Below, one piece after another: positions 52,331 through 59,252 of a stretch of 64,000 nt of DNA. A program made the translations under genes and the position numbers. This DNA comes from CAVPDE01 sp964580575 (lineage in GTDB: Bacteria > Desulfobacterota > DSM-4660 > Desulfatiglandales > HGW-15), in NCBI GenBank assembly GCA_964580575.1, contig CAZOLJ010000016.1, positions 4,677 through 68,676 of the forward strand, read 5' to 3'. Numbering within the stretch: the stretch's first letter is position 1; each line of letters starts with the position of its first letter. The notes under the pieces are model-generated. The model saw nothing but the letters and a program-made list of their open reading frames with translations, searched no databases and was not told the origin of the DNA.

Positions 52331-52347
52331 AATGAGAATTTCTCATT
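52331..52347. promoter_or_regulatory. Perfect 17-base palindrome, function unknown
   Basis: AATGAGAA and TTCTCATT around one T. It is operator-like, and its form recalls 7-1-7 Fur-type boxes. The nearest downstream genes are relics. It could equally be a small hairpin. Confidence 0.3.
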
Positions 52348-52364
52348 ACCGTATTAAAGCACGT

Positions 52365-52450
52365 TCACTCCGAGCTTTTTCGATGAAGCCATGAAGTTGG
52401 CCTATCTCAATACGCCCGACCTCTGCCTCCACAGGGCTTTAGCCCGAACG
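52365..52450 (+). repeat. Diverged repeat, copy 2 (coding relic)
   Basis: Contains TTTTTCGATGAAGCCATGAA and reads FFDEAMKLAYLNTPDLC in pieces with the frame open beyond. It pairs with copy 1 at 51156. The two flank the hypothetical and ACT genes in the same orientation, about 1.2 kb apart. Confidence 0.45.
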
Positions 52451-52609
52451 GAAAAACAGCTTACCCCACTTAAAACATCGCATTTCGGGTACCGCAGAAA
52501 GCATGGAACAATCATGGTGGGTGAAACGGCGCCGCTTAGGGATGCTCAAAGGAGGTGATGAGGAACGAAATAACTGTCCCAAATAGAGCTCTGTGTGTTG
52601 TTTGCACCA

Positions 52610-52757
52610 ACTTGCAGCCCAACGCCACTCGGTCCGCCTCGGTCCCTTCTCCCCAATAACCTGTCCAGCCTGTTCCGGCTCCATGAGAACCCTGTACACC
52701 CGAACAGGCTTCTCAATATTCTTGCTCGCCTGCCCATCCAGATAAAGGGTATCCCTC
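52610..52757 (-). pseudogene. Remnant of the end of a class III adenylate/guanylate cyclase domain
   Basis: Fifty codons read DTLYLDGQASKNIEKPVRVY, RVLMEPEQAGQVIGEKGPRR. The 'KNI..PVRVYRV' phrase is the well-known last strand of bacterial class III cyclase domains. The catalytic residues and the rest of the gene are absent. No start or ribosome-binding site is visible. Confidence 0.55.
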
Positions 52758-52783
52758 TCACTGCCTGTGGAGGATCAGAACGC

Positions 52784-53131
52784 CTACCCCAATTTCAAAG
52801 CAACCTGCTGGAGTCTCTTGTCGAGTGTCCAGAGTTGGAGTCCACTCAAAAGCGCGGAAGCAAGTAAATGCATGTCAACAAAGCCGAGCCCCTTGGCCAT
52901 CAAGCGATTGTCTTCTATGAAACGCAGGACTTCGCCATGTTCCGCAGAAACAGCCATCGGAAGGGCTTGGAGGAGCGCCAGGATTTCAGTCCTCTTCTTG
53001 AGGTTGCCGCATGCGAGTTCACCCACAATGAAGGGGTGACACATGACATGGCCGTCCTCCAACAAGTCTTCAAGGACAGGCTCGCCATCCCGGAGATGCT
53101 TTACCCATACCGAAGTGTCAACGAGAACCAT
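52784..53131 (-). CDS. VapC-type PIN-domain toxin
   Basis: A 115-residue PIN ribonuclease. It starts MVLVDTSVWVKHLRDGEPVL. All four acidic metal-binding positions are present: D5 in LVDTSVW, the Glu in FIVGELACGN, the Asp in GFVDMHLLAS and the Asp in LWTLDKRL. It should be active and is held by the antitoxin encoded just upstream, with which it overlaps by 14 bases. It is an intact pair, unlike the deleted one at 13733. Confidence 0.92.
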   Translation of the reverse strand: MVLVDTSVWVKHLRDGEPVLEDLLEDGHVMCHPFIVGELACGNLKKRTEILALLQALPMAVSAEHGEVLRFIEDNRLMAKGLGFVDMHLLASALLSGLQLWTLDKRLQQVALKLG

Positions 53132-53330
53132 TCTTTACCCCCGGGCCTCTCCTGCGGGGGACCGTTCTCAGCTTTCTCTCGGTTCCCCCAAGCTTGGCCA
53201 GCCTCCTGCTGCTTTCCCTGGCAATGAGCGCTTCAAGTCCAAGACGGACCAAATGGGTCTTCTCATGAATGCCAGTCATTTCTTTTGCCTTATGGATGAG
53301 CTTTTCTTCTATATTCAGAGTTGTTCTCAT
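53118..53330 (-). CDS. VapB-type antitoxin
   Basis: A 70-residue antitoxin starting MRTTLNIEEKLIHKAKEMTG at 53330 behind a GGGAGG site. The first 45 residues form the ribbon-helix-helix DNA-binding part (KTHLVRLGLEALIARES). The basic tail RTVPRRRGPG would wrap the toxin. An in-frame start at 53375 lies in the proposed operator and is not used. The gene overlaps vapC. Confidence 0.88.
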   Translation of the reverse strand: MRTTLNIEEKLIHKAKEMTGIHEKTHLVRLGLEALIARESSRRLAKLGGTERKLRTVPRRRGPGVKNGSR

Positions 53331-53353
53331 AAAGACCTCCCGTTCGTACGCGC

Positions 53354-53378
53354 GATCATATGCATAAGTCTGCATGAT
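53354..53378 (-). promoter_or_regulatory. Inverted repeat upstream of vapBC, likely operator
   Basis: ATGCA and TGCAT (53360-53364 and 53371-53375) are inverted around TAAGTC, with outer ATCAT/ATGAT bases almost symmetric. A TTGACA lies just upstream at 53390-53395. The -10 is not clear. This is the expected place for VapB autoregulation. Confidence 0.45.
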
Positions 53379-53712
53379 AGATATGCCTTTGTCAAGAGGT
53401 TCCCAAGCGCTTTCCTCCTAGGGATCTGAGAAGCGATTAGGGCCTCAAGTCAACGGTGGTAAAAACCGGTCCTGGCTTTCACTTAACGATAAGGCTTCGA
53501 TCGTGGTGCTAGTGAATCGTCCATTTGAAAGGAGCGATTTCAAATCTTGTCTATCGAGCACGCCGGTGGCGAGGCCCAAAGGATTTCACAAAAGCTATCC
53601 CTATTGTCCGCTGCTTCTGGGGCTTGAACTTTCCGGAATGTAAGAAGGCTAGTTGGTTTCGCGGCAGGCATAATCTATTAGGAATGTTCTCCCATGCGTG
53701 TTGAAATGCTGT
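53376..53712. other. Intergenic region
   Basis: About 340 bases between the vapB upstream site and the next gene's end. Apart from the TTGACA noted for vapBC, I see no gene, repeat or clear terminator. Confidence 0.4.
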
Positions 53713-54231
53713 TCAGAAACAGGAGGGGACATTGCGGCGGCGTATGGCCTGCTGCTTGGTTTCGATGACCGGATCGAACTTCTTTTCTCTTGGAATCCGC
53801 TCGATGCGAATTCTCTCATCCCTCCAGGAGATTCGAACCGTCCGGTAGGGGGAGCAGAGGATGGCGCTGTTCAAGGGCAGTCGCCGGTAGGTGAAATTGA
53901 ACATTTGTTCCCTCGACCAACGCTTGGGATAATAATGCAGAGGATCGAACTCGAAGTACCCCTGCTTCAGGAGGCCGTCGACCAGCACGTGGCGCGGAGG
54001 AGAAACAATCGCCTTCTTCAGTCTTTTCTCGATCATGGCCTTTGAGGGGCGGCTCAAGTCATCGCCTACGACCTGTGTGGGATACTCATCCCCCGGTGGA
54101 TCGTTGCCGAAATTTCTCTTCACCGTGGCCAGATCTTTCAAAATGAGACGCGCATCCCAGAAGTCTAAGTCCGTGAAGATGTGGTAATCGTTCGTCGCCT
54201 TGCTGGGATGGCAGTGAATGATTTTGGCCAT
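53713..54231 (-). CDS. Unknown protein, 172 aa, last gene of the SPFH-Hsp70 operon
   Basis: Starts MAKIIHCHPSKATNDYHIF at 54231 behind GGGGGTGAGG. Features are DLDFWDARLILKDLATVKRN, GDEYPTQVVGDDLSRPSK and a basic, aromatic second half with RWSREQMFNFTYRRLPLNS and RTVRISWRDERIRIERI. No signal peptide or membrane helix is visible. I do not recognise the family. It follows the Hsp70 gene after 72 bases in the same direction, so it is probably co-transcribed and may be a client or co-factor (inference). Confidence 0.7.
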   Translation of the reverse strand: MAKIIHCHPSKATNDYHIFTDLDFWDARLILKDLATVKRNFGNDPPGDEYPTQVVGDDLSRPSKAMIEKRLKKAIVSPPRHVLVDGLLKQGYFEFDPLHYYPKRWSREQMFNFTYRRLPLNSAILCSPYRTVRISWRDERIRIERIPREKKFDPVIETKQQAIRRRNVPSCF

Positions 54232-54303
54232 AGAATTCCTCACCCCCTCTTTTGAGACTAACATAAGGCTGAATAGGTTTCCTGTCAAAGAGAGGAGAGG
54301 GGT

Positions 54304-55839
54304 CTAATGGGTGCCCTTAGGGCCGAGGGTAAAGAGTCTTTTATAGCCTGAGGTTTTGTTCTCAATCTCGACCTGGATGATCCCTTCTTCGTTGTACTCG
54401 TAGGCTTCTGTCACTTCCTGTGAAGAAACACCGGCGTACTTTTCTATGGAGATCTTGGGGAGATCCTTCCTGTCTCGAAGCTTCGGGTCATAAGGGAAGT
54501 AGACATCCTGCCACAGTGCAATATCCCCCTCCGGCTCTTCAGCCTTTCCGAGGGAACTGCATTCCAGGTATCGCAGAAGCCCGATGTTGTGCACAGGATG
54601 GTACGTTCGAGTGACCCGGAGCCGGCCGGTTTCCGAATCGACCTGCCGGTCCTTGAGGAAAATGGGATCGAAGACCTTGTCTTTGCCTCTTTCCCGCCAG
54701 ATGCCGAAATGGCGGGAAACGGATTCCCTCACGTTGATGTTCGCTTTGGGATCGCCTGCAATGCTCAGCCCTATGGCCGTGGAGGCATGGGGAAGCGAAG
54801 AGATCTTCACCTTGCTCGGATAAGCCTCACGGAGCTTGCGCGACACAGGGGGGAAAGAAACCGATCCTCCCACGAGATACACCGCGGCGACGCTCCGGCC
54901 GTCTTCCGGTTTCTCATCAATGTTTCGCAGGAGATTTCGGAGGATGCTCAGACTTCTGTCGATGAGCGGTCCGCAGTGTTCATAGACCAGCCCCGTGTCA
55001 AGGACCACCGGTTTCTGATCTTGCAGAACCGTGCCGGGGTCCACGACCATCTTCTTCGTATTCGATTTCAAGCCTTCCTTTCGTTCCCTGCATTCTTCCA
55101 GAAGCCGAGCGGCGTTGCTCGGGGTGAGGCTCTCCGGCCCAAGACCCATCTGCTCGAGCGCCAAGCTCAGGATGATCTCGTCGAAGTCATCTCCTCCCAG
55201 TTTCCCAATGCCTTCATGGGCGACGACATCATGGTTCTGCTCCGCAATACCCACCACAGAGGTGTCAAACGTTCCTCCTCCGAGATCGTACACGGCAACA
55301 TATCGCTTGGGGCTCCTGGGGCCCAAATTGCGCAAATATCGATGAAGAAACTCCACAGCGGCAGCCGAAGGTTCGTTCATCGCTCCCAGCACGGTAAAGC
55401 CGGCTCTCCTGAAAGCTTCCAATGTGATGTAGCGCTGATTGCTGTTGGCATTGGCCGGGCTGGCCACCATCACCTCAATGGCCTCCTTCTTTTTCAAGGC
55501 GATGTTCCCATGCTGGAGGATCATCTGCCGCACATGAGTCAGGAAAAGAGTGACCAATTCAAGCATGGTGATGGAGAAATCAGGCCCAAGGTCCACGGGG
55601 TCTTCAGCCCGGAGATGCCCTGCCAGGCGTTTCATGGAGCGGAGGAGATGGGTGTCGGGCTGGTTGAGTCGCTCCACGGCATCCCACCCAAAGTGAAGGA
55701 TTCCGTCTTTGACCGCCGCCAACGTGGGAATGTACTCTTTCACCTCTCCTTCCCACGAGAAGGTGCACACCGGGTAGTTGCCCTCTTCCTGAGCGGCTAC
55801 CACGGTGCGCGTCGTACCAAAGTCAATGCCGAGTCTCAT
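54304..55839 (-). CDS. Hsp70-family protein with short C-terminal domain
   Basis: A 511-residue Hsp70-type ATPase. The start ATG 55839 (MRLGIDFGTTRTVVAAQE) follows GGTTGGGGG-type purine-rich sequence. An open frame further upstream is only spacer. The phosphate loops GIDFGTT and VYDLGGGTFDTSVVG and the adenosine loop VYLVGGSVSFPPVSRKL are intact, so it should hydrolyse ATP. After about 370 residues comes a short beta-like end (VTRTYHPVHNIGLLRYLE, IIQVEIENKTSGYKR). The helical lid of DnaK is absent. It resembles HscC/YegD-like Hsp70s, not DnaK. No DnaJ or GrpE adjoins. Third gene of the operon. Confidence 0.88.
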   Translation of the reverse strand: MRLGIDFGTTRTVVAAQEEGNYPVCTFSWEGEVKEYIPTLAAVKDGILHFGWDAVERLNQPDTHLLRSMKRLAGHLRAEDPVDLGPDFSITMLELVTLFLTHVRQMILQHGNIALKKKEAIEVMVASPANANSNQRYITLEAFRRAGFTVLGAMNEPSAAAVEFLHRYLRNLGPRSPKRYVAVYDLGGGTFDTSVVGIAEQNHDVVAHEGIGKLGGDDFDEIILSLALEQMGLGPESLTPSNAARLLEECRERKEGLKSNTKKMVVDPGTVLQDQKPVVLDTGLVYEHCGPLIDRSLSILRNLLRNIDEKPEDGRSVAAVYLVGGSVSFPPVSRKLREAYPSKVKISSLPHASTAIGLSIAGDPKANINVRESVSRHFGIWRERGKDKVFDPIFLKDRQVDSETGRLRVTRTYHPVHNIGLLRYLECSSLGKAEEPEGDIALWQDVYFPYDPKLRDRKDLPKISIEKYAGVSSQEVTEAYEYNEEGIIQVEIENKTSGYKRLFTLGPKGTH

Positions 55840-55877
55840 AGGTGAAAGTTTTCCTCGTCTTCCCCCTCCCCCAACCT

Positions 55878-55895
55878 TTCCCCCCAAGGGGGGAA
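55878..55895. repeat. C6/G6 palindrome in the Hsp70 leader
   Basis: TTCCCCCC and GGGGGGAA around AA, in a C-rich stretch. It resembles the inner part of the hairpin at 9751-9800. It lies about 40 bases before the Hsp70 start and could affect messenger stability or internal termination. Confidence 0.5.
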
Positions 55896-55973
55896 CTTCG
55901 ACGGAGGTACATTCATGGTCTCTTACGACTTTAAAAATACTGACACCTCTTTGTGGGATTTGCAAGACCCCAA

Positions 55974-56036
55974 TTGAGGAATTCTGGAATTGCGAATTGA
56001 AGAATTGAAAAATTCCAGAATTCCCGAATCTACAGG
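55974..56036. repeat. Degenerate octad/heptad repeat with core GAATT, inverted halves
   Basis: Successive words GAGGAATT, CTGGAATT, GCGAATT, GAAGAATT, GAAAAATT, CCAGAATT, CCCGAATC. Three to four bases vary between constant AATT cores. The halves GGAATTCTGGAATT and AATTCCAGAATTCC are inverted, so it can also fold. It ends at the stop of the zinc-ribbon gene. Confidence 0.7.
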
Positions 56037-57262
56037 TGTTTGGCGTATTCCAGCAGCGCCTTGTTCGTTCGCAGATTAAAGGCGGGTTGAAAGAGCTCCT
56101 TGCCGGATCTCTGGAAGGGGATGTAGACGAGAACGAGGCTTTTCGCCTTGATCTCGACCGTATCAAGGACCTGCAGCATCTTGGGCGGCTTGATAAAGCT
56201 GGCCAAGTTGATTTTCAGGCTTTCCACGGCATCCTGAAAAGGCATGGTCACCGGAAGCACCTCTCCCTGGGGAAGTTGAGTCGCATACTCCTTCGGGGGT
56301 TGAGAGAGAGTCAGGTTGCGGGAAAAGAAAAGGAAATCCTGAGGTCTGATTTTGAAGGCAGGGGTCCAGAAGCGGAAGGGCTTCTCCTCCCAGCCTTCCT
56401 GAACGACTTTGGCCATGTTGGCTGTTTTCACGAGATCCGCGTAGGAGCTGAGCCTGATCCCCGAAACATCCGCCCGGATGCGGTAGAAAGGGAAGTAAAT
56501 GGAATCCCGTGTCTCCGAAGGAAACACGCCGAATTCCAGCTTGGCAAAACCTTTTCCTTTGTTCATCCAGAGAGAATTGCAGTTCTTGCACGAAAGGGCC
56601 AGGGCGTTTTTTTCTCCCTCCAGGTCCCATCCGCAGTTGGGGCAAAGGGAGGGAATGAACTCGATCCGCCAGTCCGGTTTGCCTCCCTCCATCGTCAAAA
56701 TGTCAAAGCCTTCGGGCAGAGCGGATGAAACCGGCCGGTTGAGGACCGCATCGAATACTTTGTCGGTTACGTAAAAGGGAGAGTAAATCTGACTCAGGGT
56801 GTCGCCGATAACGGCTTTGGCGAACATGGGCTCCTGTGTGGACGAAGTGAACGTCTCTTCGGCAAGCCGCAAAAGATCTTTGGACGACACCTTTGGTTTC
56901 AGAAAAACTCCTTCATTTTCAGGCGAGACAAAGCGAAGCTTCAAGGTCTGGCTCCGAAGGCCCAGAGAAACAGGGAACAAAGGGGATGACACGGCTTGCC
57001 GGCTCACATCAACGATTCTGGGTTTTATGCCTCCCGGAAGGGAGACGAAAAAGCTTCCTTTGAAACGCCAGTAGGGGAGAAAAACCAAAGACTTTCCGGC
57101 AAGCGCCTCATGGGGGAGCATATACCGGAAATAGTCCTGAGTCACCAGGTAGGACTTCACCCTACAAAAGGGGCAGGTGAAGAGTCGCTCCGTCTCCTCC
57201 AGGGTAGCCGGAGCGCCGCACTGAGGACATTGGTGTTCAATAAGCAAGCGCGAAACATTCAT
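56030..57262 (-). CDS. Protein with two zinc ribbons, second gene of the SPFH-Hsp70 operon
   Basis: A 410-residue protein starting MNVSRLLIEHQCPQCGAP at 57262; an in-frame extension to 57331 covers repeat sequence and is not used. Zinc ribbon 1 is CPQCGAP and FTCPFCRV (residues 11-34). Zinc ribbon 2 is LCPNCGWDL and ALSCKNCNSL (about 210-240). The parts between are beta-rich, with many aromatics (LVFLPYWRFKGSFFVSLPGG, SIYFPFYRIRADVSGI, FWTPAFKI). No membrane helix is evident. I know no named family; position between SPFH and Hsp70 genes suggests an adaptor (inference). Confidence 0.8.
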   Translation of the reverse strand: MNVSRLLIEHQCPQCGAPATLEETERLFTCPFCRVKSYLVTQDYFRYMLPHEALAGKSLVFLPYWRFKGSFFVSLPGGIKPRIVDVSRQAVSSPLFPVSLGLRSQTLKLRFVSPENEGVFLKPKVSSKDLLRLAEETFTSSTQEPMFAKAVIGDTLSQIYSPFYVTDKVFDAVLNRPVSSALPEGFDILTMEGGKPDWRIEFIPSLCPNCGWDLEGEKNALALSCKNCNSLWMNKGKGFAKLEFGVFPSETRDSIYFPFYRIRADVSGIRLSSYADLVKTANMAKVVQEGWEEKPFRFWTPAFKIRPQDFLFFSRNLTLSQPPKEYATQLPQGEVLPVTMPFQDAVESLKINLASFIKPPKMLQVLDTVEIKAKSLVLVYIPFQRSGKELFQPAFNLRTNKALLEYAKHL

Positions 57263-57306
57263 CGTTAAAGATATCTCGTGTGGTGCCTTTCTCTGTCCGT
57301 TGGAAC

Positions 57307-57411
57307 AAGTGGCACACGGTGCACGGTGCAAGGTTCAAGGGAGAGCGTGCGTTTTAAGAGGGCCCCCCATCCGTGGTTCCGTGTACCTTGAACCGTGCAC
57401 CTTGTCCCTTC
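57307..57411. repeat. Inverted degenerate heptad arrays between the SPFH and zinc-ribbon genes
   Basis: The left arm reads CACGGTG, CACGGTG, CAAGGTT, CAAGG. The right arm, on the opposite strand, reads CAAGGTG, CACGGTT, CAAGGTA, CACGGAA. Both keep a CANGGTN register of 7 bases. About 45 bases separate the arms. The element fills the spacer. Confidence 0.75.
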
Positions 57412-58536
57412 TTATACCAGCTTCTCTCCGCACTGGTTGCAGAAGATCGATTCCGCCAGATTCTGGTACTTGCACGTGGAGCAGACCTTAGGTCCCACCT
57501 TCTCTTCCACCGCATGCCCGCAGCGGGAGCAGAACTTGGCTGTGGGGGGCAGATTTTTGCCGCACTTTTCGCACTGCTCGAAAATGAGCTGCTGGTGCCC
57601 GCACTGCGGACAAAATCTCGACTCCACCGGGATCGAATGCTGGCACTCTGCGCACGGGACGGTTTGGGCTGCCTGGCCTTGCTGCGCTCCGGACCCGCCG
57701 AAATACTGAGCAAACATGGCAGGCATCATGACGCCCATGCCCATGCCCATGCCCGAGCCCGCTCCCTCCGCCTCCGAAGCCTTTTCCATGGCCATGGCCG
57801 CCTTCATCTGCAAGAGCTTGTTCATGTCTTTGAAAACACCCATGCGCGAGCGATCATCAATGGCCTGCTGCACCTCGGGCGGGGGCGTAATGGCATTGGT
57901 GTAGAGGTGGGTCAGACCCAGCCCGAAATGACTGAAGTCCTCCTTGAGCCTTTGCACAAGCGCCTGAGAGAGCTGATCGTACTTGGAGGGAAGGTTCAGG
58001 ATCGTGTCGATGGTTTCGCCCATGAAGTCATTGAATCTGGAGACGATGACCCGGTTGAGATACTCCTCGACCTCCTCGGTGGTGTAGACGCCCTGAGTGC
58101 CCACCAGACGGTTGATGAAGAGCACGGGCTGCAGGACCTGAAGGTTGAAAACCCCGAAGGCGCGAAGCCGGATCAGGCCGAGTTCCGAGTCCTTGAAAGC
58201 AACAGGGTCCCTGGTTCCCCACTTGAGATTGGGGAACACCTTCATGTTGACCATGTAGACTTCAGCCCTGAGCGGACTCGTCATGCCCCATGGGATGCTG
58301 ACAATCTTGGTCAGCACGGGGATGTTGGCGGTCTTCAATGTGTGCCGCCCGGGTCCAAAGGCCTCCATGGCTTTGCCTTTGTAGAAGAACACCCCGGTCT
58401 GGCTTTCTCTCACCGTGAGCTGCGCGCCGTACTTGATCTCCCCTGACCCTTTCTCCGGTATCCGATGAACGAGTTCTTTGCCTGTCTCGTCAAACCACTC
58501 GATAACCTCAAGAAAGATCACGTTGTCTTTGGCCAT
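57412..58536 (-). CDS. SPFH-domain protein with three C-terminal zinc ribbons (YdjI-like)
   Basis: A 374-residue protein starting MAKDNVIFLEVIEWFDETGK at 58536 behind AAAGGGGG; the upstream in-frame part is a dispersed repeat. Residues 30-230 form an SPFH/virion-core-like domain (QTGVFFYKGKAMEAFGPGRH, LRAFGVFNLQVLQPVLFI, FGLGLTHLYTNAITPP). A coiled coil and a Gly/Met-rich linker (GSGMGMGMGVMMPAMF) lead to three zinc ribbons with CAECQHS/CPQCGH, CEKCGKN/CSRCGH and CSTCKYQ/CNQCGEK. No membrane helix. YdjI of Bacillus, a similar SPFH protein, works with PspA-like proteins at stressed membranes. First gene of the operon. Confidence 0.9.
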   Translation of the reverse strand: MAKDNVIFLEVIEWFDETGKELVHRIPEKGSGEIKYGAQLTVRESQTGVFFYKGKAMEAFGPGRHTLKTANIPVLTKIVSIPWGMTSPLRAEVYMVNMKVFPNLKWGTRDPVAFKDSELGLIRLRAFGVFNLQVLQPVLFINRLVGTQGVYTTEEVEEYLNRVIVSRFNDFMGETIDTILNLPSKYDQLSQALVQRLKEDFSHFGLGLTHLYTNAITPPPEVQQAIDDRSRMGVFKDMNKLLQMKAAMAMEKASEAEGAGSGMGMGMGVMMPAMFAQYFGGSGAQQGQAAQTVPCAECQHSIPVESRFCPQCGHQQLIFEQCEKCGKNLPPTAKFCSRCGHAVEEKVGPKVCSTCKYQNLAESIFCNQCGEKLV

Positions 58537-58559
58537 CCTGTTTTCCCCCTTTGGATTAT

Positions 58560-58594
58560 GGCAACGCCGTAAATGGGCGTTTTTCAGCAACCTG
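58560..58594. repeat. 35-base dispersed repeat, copy 2
   Basis: GGCAACGCCGTA to TTTTTCAGCAACCTG, matching copy 1 (40107-40141) at 34 of 35 positions. It lies in the leader of the SPFH operon, 23 bases before the start codon. Confidence 0.8.
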
Positions 58595-58603
58595 CTTGGG
58601 CAC

Positions 58604-58632
58604 AAAAAAAAGGCCTTCCTGCGATAGGCCCT
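58604..58632 (-). terminator. Terminator-like hairpin in the leader of the SPFH-Hsp70 operon
   Basis: On the minus strand AAGGGCCT pairs with AGGCCTT (nine pairs allowing G-U) around ATCGCAGGA, followed by eight T. It lies about 10 bases after the expected transcription start of the proposed promoter and 70 bases before the first gene. No gene precedes it on this strand, so an attenuator is a reasonable reading. Confidence 0.6.
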
Positions 58633-58647
58633 TCTAATTTCAAGCAA

Positions 58648-58677
58648 ATCATAGAACAAAAGGGGGGTCTAAGTCAA
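58648..58677 (-). promoter_or_regulatory. Probable promoter of the SPFH-Hsp70 operon
   Basis: TTGACT (58672-58677), an 18-base spacer and TATGAT (58648-58653), a good sigma-70 match on the minus strand. Confidence 0.6.
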
Positions 58678-58750
58678 TGGAAAAACCCGGGGAGAATCTG
58701 CGAGGTGTTTCAGTGTTGATTTCTTGAGCCTTGTCGATTATCGTGACGGG

Positions 58751-59164
58751 ATGGAGAAGTCAGGAGACACCGTGGATGTCATCCCCATGATCGGCAGGGA
58801 GAACCTCCGGTGGCTTGTCGCAGAGTTTTGCCGGGAAACAAGACTCAAGGATCTTCCGAAAGATATTCTTGAGCGGGCAAGCTCCGTGGATATCACACGC
58901 CGTGACTACAGCCGCGACCAGAATGCCGTCACCGCCATTGCTCTGATCACCTTTGCTTACCAGCTCGGAGGAAAACGTCAGGAGCCGCGTTACGGATCCA
59001 ATGATCTTCTGCTTCTGAAGGTTCTTGCCAGGAGAGAGAAACGTCGAAGAGCCGAGAATAAGCCGTACGATCAGCCAGGATTGGATCTGCCCCTTTTCGA
59101 AATCTTCTCAGGCGATGTGGGTGAAGCCATCCGGGCCACCAAATTCATCACCAATCCCCTCTGA
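58751..59164 (+). CDS. Hypothetical protein, 137 aa
   Basis: Starts MEKSGDTVDVIPMIGRENLR at 58751; a TTG nine codons earlier is possible. Neither has a strong ribosome-binding site. It is mostly helical and charged (WLVAEFCRETRLKDLPKDIL, LLLLKVLARREKRRRAENKP). No membrane or metal motif is seen and I do not recognise the family. It is divergent from the SPFH operon and followed after 88 bases by the phosphatidyltransferase gene. Confidence 0.65.
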   Translation: MEKSGDTVDVIPMIGRENLRWLVAEFCRETRLKDLPKDILERASSVDITRRDYSRDQNAVTAIALITFAYQLGGKRQEPRYGSNDLLLLKVLARREKRRRAENKPYDQPGLDLPLFEIFSGDVGEAIRATKFITNPL

Positions 59165-59252
59165 AAGAGATTTTTGACAAGACCCCGGGCCTTTGGTAAG
59201 TTGGCAGCACGGAGTTGCTCCAACAACGCTAACTGGTCAAGGGAATTGCCCA

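Noticed and set aside
24469..57411. The word-iterated elements as CRISPR arrays
   Set aside because: The units are 7-8 bases with no spacers of 25-40 bases, and no cas gene is in the window.
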